Origin: Alphaproteobacteria bacterium
GTDB lineage: Bacteria; Pseudomonadota; Alphaproteobacteria; Micavibrionales; Micavibrionaceae
Length of the DNA: 39,709 bases
NCBI GenBank assembly: GCA_016794305.1
Contig: JAEUKN010000010.1
Location: 1-39,709, forward strand
Direction: 5' to 3'
Shown: one piece after another, positions 27,459 to 36,395 of the stretch
Layout: each line of letters begins with the position of its first letter
Numbering within the stretch: position 1 is the stretch's first letter
Notes under the pieces: generated by a model
What the model saw: only the letters and a program-made list of their open reading frames with translations
The model's database searches: none
Told to the model about the DNA's origin: nothing
Made by a program: the position numbers and the translations under genes

Positions 27459-28352
27459 ATGGCGCAGCCTTCCCCCAAGCGTTTTTTATGCCCTGCTGAT
27501 TTTGTTTGGGATGATGTGGTTATTCCCGCATTGAAGGAGGATTGGGGGCGGAGAGGGGATATTACCTCGCGCGCGATTTTTGACCCCGATCACATATGCA
27601 CCGCGCGATTTGTAGCCCGTGAAGGCGGCGTTATCTGCGGGGTTCGTGCAATTGAATGCGCGATGAAGGCCAGTGGTAAAAATATTGATGTACGCCACCA
27701 TGTTCAGGACGGTGAAAGAGTTGAACAAGGTCGCGTGATTGCAACCGTGACCGGGCCGGTGATTGGGGTGTTGGAGGCCGAGCGTGTGGCGCTGAACATT
27801 CTTTCCCACCTCAGTGCAATAGCCACCAAAACATCCAAATATGCGGATGTGATTGCGGCACTGGGGGATCAATCAAAAGCCAAAATTTGTTGTACGCGAA
27901 AAACCACGCCATTACTGCGCAGTCTTGAAAAATACGCTGTGCAATGCGGCGGCGGGGTGAATCATCGCTTTGGGTTGGATGATGCGGTCCTGATTAAGGA
28001 TAACCATATTGCGGTGGCGGGCGATATCTGCGCGGCGATTGATAAAATTCGCGATGTTGTGGGGCATATGGTGAAAATTGAAGTTGAGGTCGATAATCTC
28101 CATCAACTCTCCCTCATTCTGGATAAAATGCAGGACAAAAAAATCGATGCGGTTTTGTTGGATAATATGACCGCACAGGAGTTAAAACAGGCGGTTGAAA
28201 TGGTGAATGGCCGCTTTATTTTAGAGGCATCGGGCGGCGTGAATTTAGAAAATCTCAAATCCATTGCATTGAGCGGGGTGGACCTGATTTCTTGCGGTGC
28301 GTTGACCCACAGCATTCAAAATTTTGATATTGGATTGGATATAGACTCATGA
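27459..28352 (+). CDS. nadC: Nicotinate-nucleotide pyrophosphorylase (carboxylating)
   Basis: NadC (297 residues, usual length) converts quinolinate and PRPP to nicotinate mononucleotide, CO2 and pyrophosphate. Characteristic sequences are CTRKTTPLLRSLEKYAVQCG, GGVNHRFGLDDAVLIKDNHI, IEVEVDNLHQL and VLLDNM. These supply the basic and acidic residues of the phosphoribosyltransferase site. It starts 4 bp after nadA and overlaps nadX by ATGA. Confidence 0.96.
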   Translation: MAQPSPKRFLCPADFVWDDVVIPALKEDWGRRGDITSRAIFDPDHICTARFVAREGGVICGVRAIECAMKASGKNIDVRHHVQDGERVEQGRVIATVTGPVIGVLEAERVALNILSHLSAIATKTSKYADVIAALGDQSKAKICCTRKTTPLLRSLEKYAVQCGGGVNHRFGLDDAVLIKDNHIAVAGDICAAIDKIRDVVGHMVKIEVEVDNLHQLSLILDKMQDKKIDAVLLDNMTAQELKQAVEMVNGRFILEASGGVNLENLKSIALSGVDLISCGALTHSIQNFDIGLDIDS

Positions 28353-29158
28353 AAAATGCAGCGATTAAAATTGGCGTTGTGGGCCTTGGGGCCATCGGAT
28401 CGGTGGTGGCTGCGGCCCTCATCAAGGGTATGGCGGGCTATGAATGGGTGGGTGCGTGCGAGGTGAATGAAGATGCCGCCGCCCGGAAAATCGGGTTAGG
28501 AGCCGATAAAATTCGATTTTTATCCCAGGATGAATTGATTGCGCAGTGTGATTGGATTGTGGAGGCACTTCCCGCATTGGCGGCGCGGGATCTGGCCATA
28601 AAAGTTTTGGGGGCGGGTAAAACTTTGGTGGCAATTTCGAGCGCAGCCCTTTTGACCTATAGTGAAATTCTTGAAACGGCGCAAAAGTCTGGTCGAATTT
28701 TAATTCCATCGGGGGCGATTGCGGGAATTGACGCTATTTCGGCTCTATCGCTTCAGGGACTCACATCATTGGAACTGCATACCACGAAACCGCCGCAATC
28801 CTTTGGCAATGCGCCCTATATCGTGCAAAATCAGATTGATGTTGAGGCCATTACGTCCCCGCAAGTGATTTTTGAGGGCAGCGCGCGCCAGGCCGCAGCC
28901 GGTTTTCCCGCAAATGTCAATGTGGCGGCGACTTTGGCCTTGGCCTCTCGCATGAATGCCGATGATATACGTGTTAAAATCACCGCCGACCCAACCACGG
29001 TTTACAACACACATCATATCACCGTGGACGGGGGGTATAGTCGCCTGTCATTTCGGATTGAGAATAAGCCGGATCCGCAGAACCCGAAGAGCAGCGCATT
29101 GACTGCGCTCAGCATTCTCTCTCTCTTGCGGCGTCAAACGGCTTCGGTGGCGATTTAG
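28349..29158 (+). CDS. nadX: L-aspartate dehydrogenase
   Basis: This 269-residue NAD(P)-dependent enzyme oxidises aspartate to iminoaspartate, the NadA substrate. It replaces the flavoprotein NadB and so needs no oxygen or fumarate. The Rossmann motif GVVGLGAIGSVVAA is at residues 9-22. The segments PSGAIAGIDAI, FPANVNVAATLALA and the C-terminal ENKPDPQNPKSSALTALS are typical of the aspartate dehydrogenase family. It overlaps nadC by 4 bp, so NadA, NadC and NadX are probably made together. No nadB is seen in the window. Confidence 0.92.
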   Translation: MKNAAIKIGVVGLGAIGSVVAAALIKGMAGYEWVGACEVNEDAAARKIGLGADKIRFLSQDELIAQCDWIVEALPALAARDLAIKVLGAGKTLVAISSAALLTYSEILETAQKSGRILIPSGAIAGIDAISALSLQGLTSLELHTTKPPQSFGNAPYIVQNQIDVEAITSPQVIFEGSARQAAAGFPANVNVAATLALASRMNADDIRVKITADPTTVYNTHHITVDGGYSRLSFRIENKPDPQNPKSSALTALSILSLLRRQTASVAI

Positions 29159-29167
29159 GATCAATGG

Positions 29168-32065
29168 ATGAGTGACGGCGTGAAAGACAGCATGGGTGAG
29201 GGCGGCACAAAAGAATTATTTCTGGTGGATGGATCGGGTTATATTTTTCGCGCCTACCATGCTTTGCCGCCATTGACCTCCCCTGCGGGTGTGCCGATTG
29301 GTGCCGTGGTCGGATTTTGCAATATGATTTATAAATTGCTGAGCACACATAGTGATGCGCATATTGCCATCATATTTGATTCGGCGCGCAAAAATTTTCG
29401 CAACGAGATTTATCCGGATTACAAGGCGCATCGCCCGCCGCCGCCCGAAGATTTGATTCCCCAATTCGCCTTAATTCGGGACGCAGCCGCAGCGTTCGGC
29501 TTGCCGAGTTTGGAATTGGAAGGATATGAAGCCGATGATTTAATCGCAACCTATGCCCGATTGGCGGTTGAACATCATGTGCCCGTGACCATTGTTTCTT
29601 CGGATAAAGATTTAATGCAATTGGTGCGGGACGGCGTGCGGATGATTGATCCGATGAAGCAAACGCGCGTGGGACCCGATGAAGTTCATGAAAAATTTGG
29701 CGTCGTGCCGGAATTGGTGGTGGATGTTCAGGCATTATGCGGTGATTCAGTTGATAACGTGCCGGGCGTGCCGGGAATTGGGATTAAAACCGCCGCGCAA
29801 TTGATCAATGAATTTGGGTCGTTGGAAAATCTTTTGGGCCGCCTGAGTGAGATTAAACAGCCCAAACGCCGTGAGGCCTTGGAATCAAATGCCGAACTCG
29901 CGCGCATTTCCAAACGCCTTGTTACATTGGATGATCATGTGCCCGTTAAGGAGGGGCTGGAGCAGCTGGTGCCCACTGCGCCATTTTCAAACACGCTTAA
30001 ACAATTTCTGGATTTTCATGGGTTGAGAGCCCTCAGCGCGCGGATTAATTTCTCAACCGATACGGTGGGGAATGCTTCGGATAAGGTGAATGAAGGTGAG
30101 GCAGGTAGCTCCGGTAACTCCGGTGATCTAGCCGCACAAAAGGGCTCGCAAGCGGCGGTAAGTATAGGGGAGAGCGCACCGGAAAGCAAAAATTTGCACA
30201 AAACTATACAAAAAAATGTGCAAAAAATTGATCAGGATTACAAATTGATTTTATCCGCATCAGAGTTGCGAGACTGGCTGGCGGAGCTTGAACAAAACGG
30301 ATTTTTGGCGTTTGACACGGAAACAACGGGGCTCACTCCCGCAACGGCGGATTTGGTTGGTATTTCGCTCGCAACTCAGCCTGGCCGGGCCTGTTATATT
30401 CCTCTCGCGCATGGCGCCAAATCCGATTTATTTGGACATGAAGAGTCATCACAACCTCCGCAAGCCAAGGCAGATGATATTGCCGCGATTTTAAAACCCG
30501 TGATGTGTGACCCTGCTATACTCAAAATTGCGCACAATGCCAAGTTTGACATGCAGATGTTCTCCAAAATCGGGATTGATGAGATTACTCCAATTGATGA
30601 TACCATGCTCATGTCCTATGTGCTGGATGGGAGCAATCACGGGCATGGGCTTGATGAACTGGCGCAGCTTTATTGCGATCATAAAATGATTGCGTATGAA
30701 GAGGTGACGGGGACGGGAAAGGCCAAAATTTCCTTTGCGGAGGTTGAACTCACGAAGGCTTGTGACTATGCGGCGGAGGATGCCGATTTCACCCTGCGGC
30801 TTTATCATCTTTTGAAACCGCGCATTGCGATGGAAAAGGTCGCGCGAGTCTATGAGGATATTGAGCGGCCTTTAATCTCGGTGATTGCCCGCATGGAATC
30901 GTATGGCATTATCGTTGATCGTGATGTTTTGAAATATCTTAGCCATAAATTCTCGGAACTCATCGCACAGCATGAACAGGAAATTTATCGTCTCGCGGGG
31001 CATGAATTCAACATTGGATCGCCCAAGCAATTGGGTAAGGTTTTATTCGATGAATTGGCGTTGCAGGGGGCGGGGAAAACCAAAACCGGCGATTGGTCAA
31101 CGAGTGTGGATATCCTCGAAAAACTAGCGGCGCAGGGCCATGAAATCGTGGCGAAAGTTTTGGAATGGCGGCATTTGTCCAAGTTACGCTCAACCTATAC
31201 CGAAAGCCTGCAAAGCCAGATTAACCCGCAAACCGGGCGGGTGCATACCTCCTTTGCCATGGCCCTCACCAATACCGGGCGACTGTCATCATCGGATCCG
31301 AATTTGCAAAATATCCCCATTCGTACGGATGAAGGGCGGTTGATCCGCACCGCCTTTGTGGCTGCGCCTGAACATGTTTTGCTCTCAGTCGATTACAGCC
31401 AGATTGAATTGCGCTTGATTGCAGAAATGGCCAATATTCCTGCCCTAAAATCCGCCTTTTTGAACGGGGAGGACATTCATGCGCGCACGGCGTCCGAAGT
31501 TTTGGGGTTGCCCATGGATCAAATCACGCCCGAATTACGCCGCCAAGCCAAGGCGATTAATTTCGGCATTATCTATGGCATCAGCGGCTTTGGGCTCGCG
31601 AAACAATTGGGATGCAGCGTGGGGGAGGCCGCCAATTACATCAAAATTTATATGGCACGCTTTCCCGAACTTGGCCAATTTATGGAGGAATGTAAGGCAC
31701 AAGCGCGTGAGAAAGGCTATGTCCTCACCCTCATGGGTCGCAAATGCATGACCGGCGGCATTCATGATAAAAATGCGGCGGTTCGCAATTTCGCTGAGCG
31801 TCAGGCGATTAATGCACCGCTTCAGGGAACCGCCGCCGATTTGATCAAACTGGCCATGGTACGGCTTGATCACCTGATCTTAAGCGAGAATTGGCCGGTT
31901 AAAATGTTGCTTCAGGTTCATGATGAACTGATTTTTGAAGTCCCTGCTGATCGAGCCTCCCAATTCTCCGAGTTCATTACTGCTGAGATGGAACGGGTGA
32001 TGACACTCTCCATCCCATTGAGGGCCGAGTCGGGATATGCGCGGAATTGGGCGGAGGCTCATTAG
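29168..32065 (+). CDS. polA: DNA polymerase I
   Basis: Pol I (965 residues, slightly longer than E. coli) carries all three activities for Okazaki-fragment maturation and repair. The 5'-nuclease domain is at about 15-300 (FLVDGSGYIFRAYHALPPL, SSDKDLMQLV, GDSVDNVPGVPGIG). The 3'-5' proofreading domain keeps DTETTG (near 382), HNAKFDMQM and YAAEDADFTLRL, so it is predicted active. The polymerase has motif A DYSQIELR (near 742), motif B RRQAKAINFGIIYG (near 790) and motif C VHDEL (near 917). A Gly/Ser/Ala-rich linker at about 305-345 explains the extra length. The ATG at 29168 has AGGA 9 nt upstream, 9 bp after nadX. Confidence 0.97.
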   Translation: MSDGVKDSMGEGGTKELFLVDGSGYIFRAYHALPPLTSPAGVPIGAVVGFCNMIYKLLSTHSDAHIAIIFDSARKNFRNEIYPDYKAHRPPPPEDLIPQFALIRDAAAAFGLPSLELEGYEADDLIATYARLAVEHHVPVTIVSSDKDLMQLVRDGVRMIDPMKQTRVGPDEVHEKFGVVPELVVDVQALCGDSVDNVPGVPGIGIKTAAQLINEFGSLENLLGRLSEIKQPKRREALESNAELARISKRLVTLDDHVPVKEGLEQLVPTAPFSNTLKQFLDFHGLRALSARINFSTDTVGNASDKVNEGEAGSSGNSGDLAAQKGSQAAVSIGESAPESKNLHKTIQKNVQKIDQDYKLILSASELRDWLAELEQNGFLAFDTETTGLTPATADLVGISLATQPGRACYIPLAHGAKSDLFGHEESSQPPQAKADDIAAILKPVMCDPAILKIAHNAKFDMQMFSKIGIDEITPIDDTMLMSYVLDGSNHGHGLDELAQLYCDHKMIAYEEVTGTGKAKISFAEVELTKACDYAAEDADFTLRLYHLLKPRIAMEKVARVYEDIERPLISVIARMESYGIIVDRDVLKYLSHKFSELIAQHEQEIYRLAGHEFNIGSPKQLGKVLFDELALQGAGKTKTGDWSTSVDILEKLAAQGHEIVAKVLEWRHLSKLRSTYTESLQSQINPQTGRVHTSFAMALTNTGRLSSSDPNLQNIPIRTDEGRLIRTAFVAAPEHVLLSVDYSQIELRLIAEMANIPALKSAFLNGEDIHARTASEVLGLPMDQITPELRRQAKAINFGIIYGISGFGLAKQLGCSVGEAANYIKIYMARFPELGQFMEECKAQAREKGYVLTLMGRKCMTGGIHDKNAAVRNFAERQAINAPLQGTAADLIKLAMVRLDHLILSENWPVKMLLQVHDELIFEVPADRASQFSEFITAEMERVMTLSIPLRAESGYARNWAEAH

Positions 32066-32084
32066 AATATGAATAGGTTCTTAG
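32066..32084. repeat. Relic of a repeat A arm just after polA
   Basis: The 19 bases beginning one base after the polA stop match the reverse complement of the outer arm of the right-edge copy of repeat A at 17 of 19 positions (ATGAATAGGTTCTTAG). No opposite arm or centre follows, so this looks like a solitary end. Confidence 0.4.
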
Positions 32085-32199
32085 AAACCCCGGTCAAAAG
32101 CTGCCCACAAAAAGATTTTAAAAAATTCATCATAATTTACTTGCGGAGATTTTGTCCCTCATGCTAGTTTTGATCATTCAGGAAATGCCCGGGTTTGCT

Positions 32200-32219
32200 T
32201 CTGCTTAGATTTAAGCAGA
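32200..32219. other. Hairpin upstream of bactofilin
   Basis: TCTGCTTA/TAAGCAGA forms an 8-bp stem with a 4-nt loop, 45 bp before the bactofilin ATG. No T-run follows, so it is not a standard terminator. It could be an operator or a leader structure. Confidence 0.3.
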
Positions 32220-32264
32220 TCAAACAATGACTTAGATAAAACTTAGAAAGGTAGTTGAATCCCC

Positions 32265-32978
32265 ATGTTTCATCGTCCTAATTCGATCTTACCCCAAAAC
32301 GAACCAAACAAGGAACCACAAACAATGAACGACACGACAAATCAACCTAAAGATGCCTCTTCCGCAGATATTCCATCCGCGCCTTTTGGACGTCCTGGGG
32401 CTCCTGCTAACATGACGAACCCAATGGGTGCTGTTGCGCGTCCTGCTGCGCCAGCAGCCTACGGCACTTACGCTGGATATGGTGCAAACACTCCATCCGT
32501 TGGTGCTCAGAGCTCCGGGCAAGCCGACAGCAACGCACGTCGCTTGATCATCGGTCAGGGCATCACCATGTCGGGTGAAATCGAGTCCTGTGACCTGTTG
32601 GTTGTTGAAGGGACCGTTGAGGCTGCGCTGAAAGGTGCCAGTGTTCTTGAAATCGCAGAAACCGGGATGTTCTACGGAACGGTTGAAATCAACGAAGCCA
32701 CGATTGCCGGAAAATTTGAAGGCGATTTGACTGTTAATGGCCGTTTGACTGTGCGCTCAACCGGTTCTATCACCGGTGCGATTTCTTATAAAGAATTGGC
32801 CGTTGAAGCCGGTGCCACCATTGATGGTAAAATCACTCCGCTTGGGGGCGTTCGAGGTGCCTCCTCCGAAAAAAAGTCGCATAAAGGGAAGCCATCCGGT
32901 TTCCCTATGAAAGATCAGGCTTCGAATGCGAACCAAGAAGAAGATCTGCCGATCCTTCAACGTGCGTCCGGCCAGTAG
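32265..32978 (+). CDS. Bactofilin family cytoskeletal protein
   Basis: This 237-residue protein has a central bactofilin (DUF583) beta-helix domain at about residues 92-200. Its repeating units include LIIGQGITMSGEIESCDLLV, VEGTVEAALKGASVLEI, GKFEGDLTVNGRLTVRSTG and VEAGATIDGKI. Bactofilins polymerise without nucleotides and position cell-wall or stalk-building enzymes. The flanks are disordered: Pro/Ala/Gly-rich at the N-terminus and Lys/Ser-rich at the C-terminus. An alternative start is the ATG at 32325, which has AAGGA upstream. No M23 peptidase, the common neighbour of bactofilins, is present. A strong terminator follows. Confidence 0.9.
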   Translation: MFHRPNSILPQNEPNKEPQTMNDTTNQPKDASSADIPSAPFGRPGAPANMTNPMGAVARPAAPAAYGTYAGYGANTPSVGAQSSGQADSNARRLIIGQGITMSGEIESCDLLVVEGTVEAALKGASVLEIAETGMFYGTVEINEATIAGKFEGDLTVNGRLTVRSTGSITGAISYKELAVEAGATIDGKITPLGGVRGASSEKKSHKGKPSGFPMKDQASNANQEEDLPILQRASGQ

Positions 32979-33013
32979 GTCTGGCTTAGGGGCTGGCTTA
33001 TAGATTTAATTTT

Positions 33014-33039
33014 AAAATCCCCTCTGATGAGGGGATTTT
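33014..33039. terminator. Bidirectional terminator between bactofilin and aminopeptidase P
   Basis: A perfect 11-bp stem AAAATCCCCTC/GAGGGGATTTT has a TGAT loop. A/T tracts on both sides let it work on either strand. It separates the convergent genes. Confidence 0.9.
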
Positions 33040-33056
33040 ACTTTTCAAGATTTTCT

Positions 33057-34946
33057 CTACTCGGGTAACAAATCAAAACATGTATGCCGCAGCCAATCTA
33101 ATTCCTGAGAGTCGAGGAACGGTGAGAGGATTTCAAAAATATGGGCGTGGTAGGCCGCAAGCCATTGGAGTTCATGCGGGCTCATCATCTCCCACTCCAC
33201 CCCGCGCAGGTCAAACGGCACCAGCGTGATTGTTTCCCAATAATAATTTCCGTCTGAATTTTCCTGACAAAACATCAGGCTTTCATGGCGGATGCCGAAA
33301 TGGTTTTCGCGGTAATATCCCGGTTCATTGGACAACAACATTCCGGGGGTAAAATATTTATCCGTACTGCGTGGAGAGATGGCTGTGGCTTCCTCATGCA
33401 CGCCCAAATAACACCCCACACCGTGGCCCGTTCCGTGGGCGTAATCGGCACCCAAGAGTTTGAGCGGCCCGCGGGCTTTGGCATCCATATCGGCGCCCGT
33501 TGTGGCCGAATCAAATATTGATGTCGCCACCGCGATATGCCCCTGAAGCACCGCCGTGAAAAATTTACGGCGATCGGCATCAATCTCACCAATCACAATC
33601 GTGCGGGTGATATCGGTTGTGCCATATTCATACTGCGCCCCGCTATCAAGCAAATAAAGATCATTTCCGGTGATGATATAAGCCGAGTCAGGGCGCGCAT
33701 GATAATGAATGACCGCGCCGTGATCGGCCCAACCGCTGATGGTGGCAAAGCTGAGATCGCGGAAGGATAAATGAGCCTTACGAAATTCCGCCAATTTATC
33801 GGAAAGGTCAATTTCGGTGTATTTAACCTTGCTGAAATCCTGACAATCCAGCCAATATAAAAACCGCACCATGGCCACGCCGTCCCGGACATGGGACTGT
33901 TTGATGGCGGTTTGCTCTGATTTTGTCTTAACGGCCTTGAGCATCAAGCACGGATTTTTGGCCGCAATCATTTTTGCGCCGCTTCCGCTTGCGCCACTTT
34001 CGTGCAAAATCATCTCAATATAAACAGGGGCGTTTTGCGGGTCTAACATTACGCCGCCCTCAAGCCGCCGCACATCGGCGGTAAAGCTTTCGGGGTGCTG
34101 AAAGCCGATATGCGGTTGCAAAAATGATTTCACTGTTTGCGTGATTTTCCGCCCATCGACATACCAATCGGCATGCCCGTGGTGATGCAGAATCAGATAA
34201 CTCAATACCAGCGGGTTATAATCAATATCACGGCCGCGGACATTCAACAGCCAGCATATGGAGGCAGGATCAGTTAAAATGAGTGACTGTGCGCCTTTGC
34301 TGCGCAGAATTTCACACAGCATCGCTATTTTTTCATGCATTGTGTGGCCCGCCACCGCATCGGGGAAGAGTTCAACCAAACCCAGCGGCGGGGCAGGGCG
34401 GTCATGCCAGATTTGATCAATCGGATTTTCGGACGTTGCCACCAATTCAATCTTTTTAGTGCGCAGGAATGAGTTCATCTGATCCAACTGATCACGGGTG
34501 ATGAGCATGGGATCATAACCGATTTTGGCCCCATCCGCACAGTTGCGTGCGATCCATTCCCCGATTGAAATTTTGGTGTAATCACCAATCTCATAAAGCG
34601 ATGTGTCAACTTCGCGCCGAATCTGAATTTCATAAATGCCGTTGGTTAGCGCCACGGCCTTTGACTCTAAAACCACCGCATATCCCGCTGACCCCGTGAA
34701 CCCCGTCACCCATGCCAAACGTTCAGCGCAGGAGGGTAAATACTCGCTCAAAAATTCATCCTGATGGGGGATGATAAACCCGTCAATGCCCCATGACGGA
34801 AATGCGGCCCGCAATTGATTCAGTCTTTCGCGATAATTTGGAGGCGCTTCAGGGCTTTTTTGCGAGGGGGAGATTTGGGAGGGAGGGGATTGGGCAAGGC
34901 TTTGGGAAGAACTTTGATGAGGATTTTGGGTGGGGTGAGAATTCAT
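33057..34946 (-). CDS. Xaa-Pro aminopeptidase (M24B)
   Basis: This 629-residue cytosolic metallopeptidase removes N-terminal residues preceding proline. It has the three-domain form with two creatinase-like N-terminal domains (about 40-330), the pita-bread catalytic domain and a C-terminal extension ending LLPE, as in eukaryotic-type aminopeptidase P. Dinuclear metal ligands are visible: the two aspartates in LLDSGAQYEYGTTDITRT, His in GTGHGVGCYLG, Glu in SNEPGYY and Glu in RHESLMF. The first 37 residues are a Ser/Gln/Pro-rich tail not usual in the family. No clear Shine-Dalgarno precedes the ATG at 34946, so a later start near the RERLNQLRAAF segment is possible. Confidence 0.92.
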   Translation of the reverse strand: MNSHPTQNPHQSSSQSLAQSPPSQISPSQKSPEAPPNYRERLNQLRAAFPSWGIDGFIIPHQDEFLSEYLPSCAERLAWVTGFTGSAGYAVVLESKAVALTNGIYEIQIRREVDTSLYEIGDYTKISIGEWIARNCADGAKIGYDPMLITRDQLDQMNSFLRTKKIELVATSENPIDQIWHDRPAPPLGLVELFPDAVAGHTMHEKIAMLCEILRSKGAQSLILTDPASICWLLNVRGRDIDYNPLVLSYLILHHHGHADWYVDGRKITQTVKSFLQPHIGFQHPESFTADVRRLEGGVMLDPQNAPVYIEMILHESGASGSGAKMIAAKNPCLMLKAVKTKSEQTAIKQSHVRDGVAMVRFLYWLDCQDFSKVKYTEIDLSDKLAEFRKAHLSFRDLSFATISGWADHGAVIHYHARPDSAYIITGNDLYLLDSGAQYEYGTTDITRTIVIGEIDADRRKFFTAVLQGHIAVATSIFDSATTGADMDAKARGPLKLLGADYAHGTGHGVGCYLGVHEEATAISPRSTDKYFTPGMLLSNEPGYYRENHFGIRHESLMFCQENSDGNYYWETITLVPFDLRGVEWEMMSPHELQWLAAYHAHIFEILSPFLDSQELDWLRHTCFDLLPE

Positions 34947-35097
34947 GGCGGCGGGCTCAGGTTGGTTGCTGAAGTTTATAAGTTCACGAACAGGATATAA
35001 GATTTAGGCTTTAAGATTTAAAAGAGATCTATTGCATTTTTCAATCCATCATAGCACAATAGTCACCAAAGACGAGCAAAGAGTGAGCGGTTAAACC

Positions 35098-35835
35098 ATG
35101 CGCATATCAAAATTTTATCCATCATCCAAAATAACATCCTTTAAACTCTCACTTATGCTCACATTGGCCGTGTTTGGAATTTTGTTCGGGGGGGAGGCTC
35201 GGGCTGATTATATCGTTTGGCAAGATGCCGAAAACGGCGCCCGCTTATCTTATCCCGATACCTGGAAAATGATGAATAACCAGCAACCTGATGATGTGAT
35301 CACGCTGTCGTTGCCATCCGGCGATAACCGCGCGCAGTGTCGCGTGCGGGCGCGTGAAGATCGCCGGTTTTTAATCTATCCCAACCGTTATCGTGACGCG
35401 GTGCGCGATTTGAATTTTACACAGGATTTTTGGAAAGATTACACGGCGTCCTATGATAATGTGAATATGATCAGGCAACAAAACGAAGCGGGATTGGGGC
35501 AGGGATTTGCCAGCATGACCTTGATTTCCTTCACTACCCCGCCCACCGATATTCCCGCCGGCGCACCGGTTGTTGAGGGGCAAAGTTACAGCGAATCACG
35601 CGCGGGATTGATGGCTGTGACCAATTACGGCGATAAGGTTTATGTGGCCGAATGCACCTCTACCTCTGCCAGTTATCCCAAATATCATAGCCTGTTTTTA
35701 AGTTTTTTTAAAACGATCTACTTCAAACCGGCCTATAGCGTGACCAAGGTTGGCTATTACCGCAATTTCCTGAAAGATTGGGGCGAAATTAACGTGCCGC
35801 TCCCGCATAACGGTGAGAGCCGTTCGGTTTATTGA
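35098..35835 (+). CDS. Secreted protein of unknown function
   Basis: This 245-residue protein has a signal peptide: a basic N-terminus, a hydrophobic core LSLMLTLAVFGILFGG, and a likely cleavage after ARA at about residue 36. The mature part begins DYIVWQDAENGARLSYPDTW. This pattern (a polypeptide that 'sees' a ligand on a beta sheet, then 'LSYP..W') recalls PsbP/DUF1795-type periplasmic domains, but I cannot assign it. Only two cysteines remain (in RAQCRVRAR and AECTSTS), compatible with one disulfide. The pRiA4b-like gene begins 27 bp downstream on the same strand. It is divergent from the aminopeptidase gene. Confidence 0.75.
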   Translation: MRISKFYPSSKITSFKLSLMLTLAVFGILFGGEARADYIVWQDAENGARLSYPDTWKMMNNQQPDDVITLSLPSGDNRAQCRVRAREDRRFLIYPNRYRDAVRDLNFTQDFWKDYTASYDNVNMIRQQNEAGLGQGFASMTLISFTTPPTDIPAGAPVVEGQSYSESRAGLMAVTNYGDKVYVAECTSTSASYPKYHSLFLSFFKTIYFKPAYSVTKVGYYRNFLKDWGEINVPLPHNGESRSVY

Positions 35836-35862
35836 TCAACGAGTTACCAAGAGGAGAGACTG

Positions 35863-36318
35863 ATGAGCAAAATCGATGCGAAAACAAAAATAGGCGTATT
35901 TAAAATTGAGATGTATGATCATCCCTCAGTCATACGTGAAATCCAAATCCCCTTAAAATACAAATTATATGAATTTGCAGAGTCTATTATTTCTTCAGTG
36001 GGTTGGTATTTTGATCATGCCTTTGGATTTGTTGACGATGTAGAGGAACCATATAGTAGCAAAATCAGATATGAACTTTTTCATGACATGGGCATGAATG
36101 ATGGCCCGCTGGAGACAGAGGATGTTGTCGTTAAAGGTGTAAAAAAGACAAATATTTCAACGGCTTTCCCCAAAGTTGGCGATGAAATGCTCTTCCTGTT
36201 TGACTATGGCGATGATCATTTTTTCCATGTTGAACTCGTTGATATCAAGTCCCCTGAAGAGGGAACGACCTATCCCGTTATCAAAAAAGTTAAGGGTCGT
36301 TCGCCTAAACAATATTAG
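35863..36318 (+). CDS. Plasmid pRiA4b ORF-3-like protein
   Basis: This 151-residue protein has the fold signature of the pRiA4b ORF-3 family: an N-terminal strand-helix unit (IGVFKIEMYD, LYEFAESIISSVGWYFDHAF) and a C-terminal FLFDYGDDHFFHVELVDI followed by YPVIKKVKGRSPKQY. Family members are often found on plasmids and next to transposons, but their biochemical role is unknown. A strong ribosome binding site (AGAGGAGAG) precedes the ATG. Base composition is more A+T-rich than its neighbours, hinting at transfer. No transposase or att site is visible around it. Confidence 0.8.
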   Translation: MSKIDAKTKIGVFKIEMYDHPSVIREIQIPLKYKLYEFAESIISSVGWYFDHAFGFVDDVEEPYSSKIRYELFHDMGMNDGPLETEDVVVKGVKKTNISTAFPKVGDEMLFLFDYGDDHFFHVELVDIKSPEEGTTYPVIKKVKGRSPKQY

Positions 36319-36395
36319 AATATCTTGCGATTAAGTGGAGGGGGTAATCGTAACAAAATACGACAAAACAAATACTTAGCCCACAAATCTTCACG

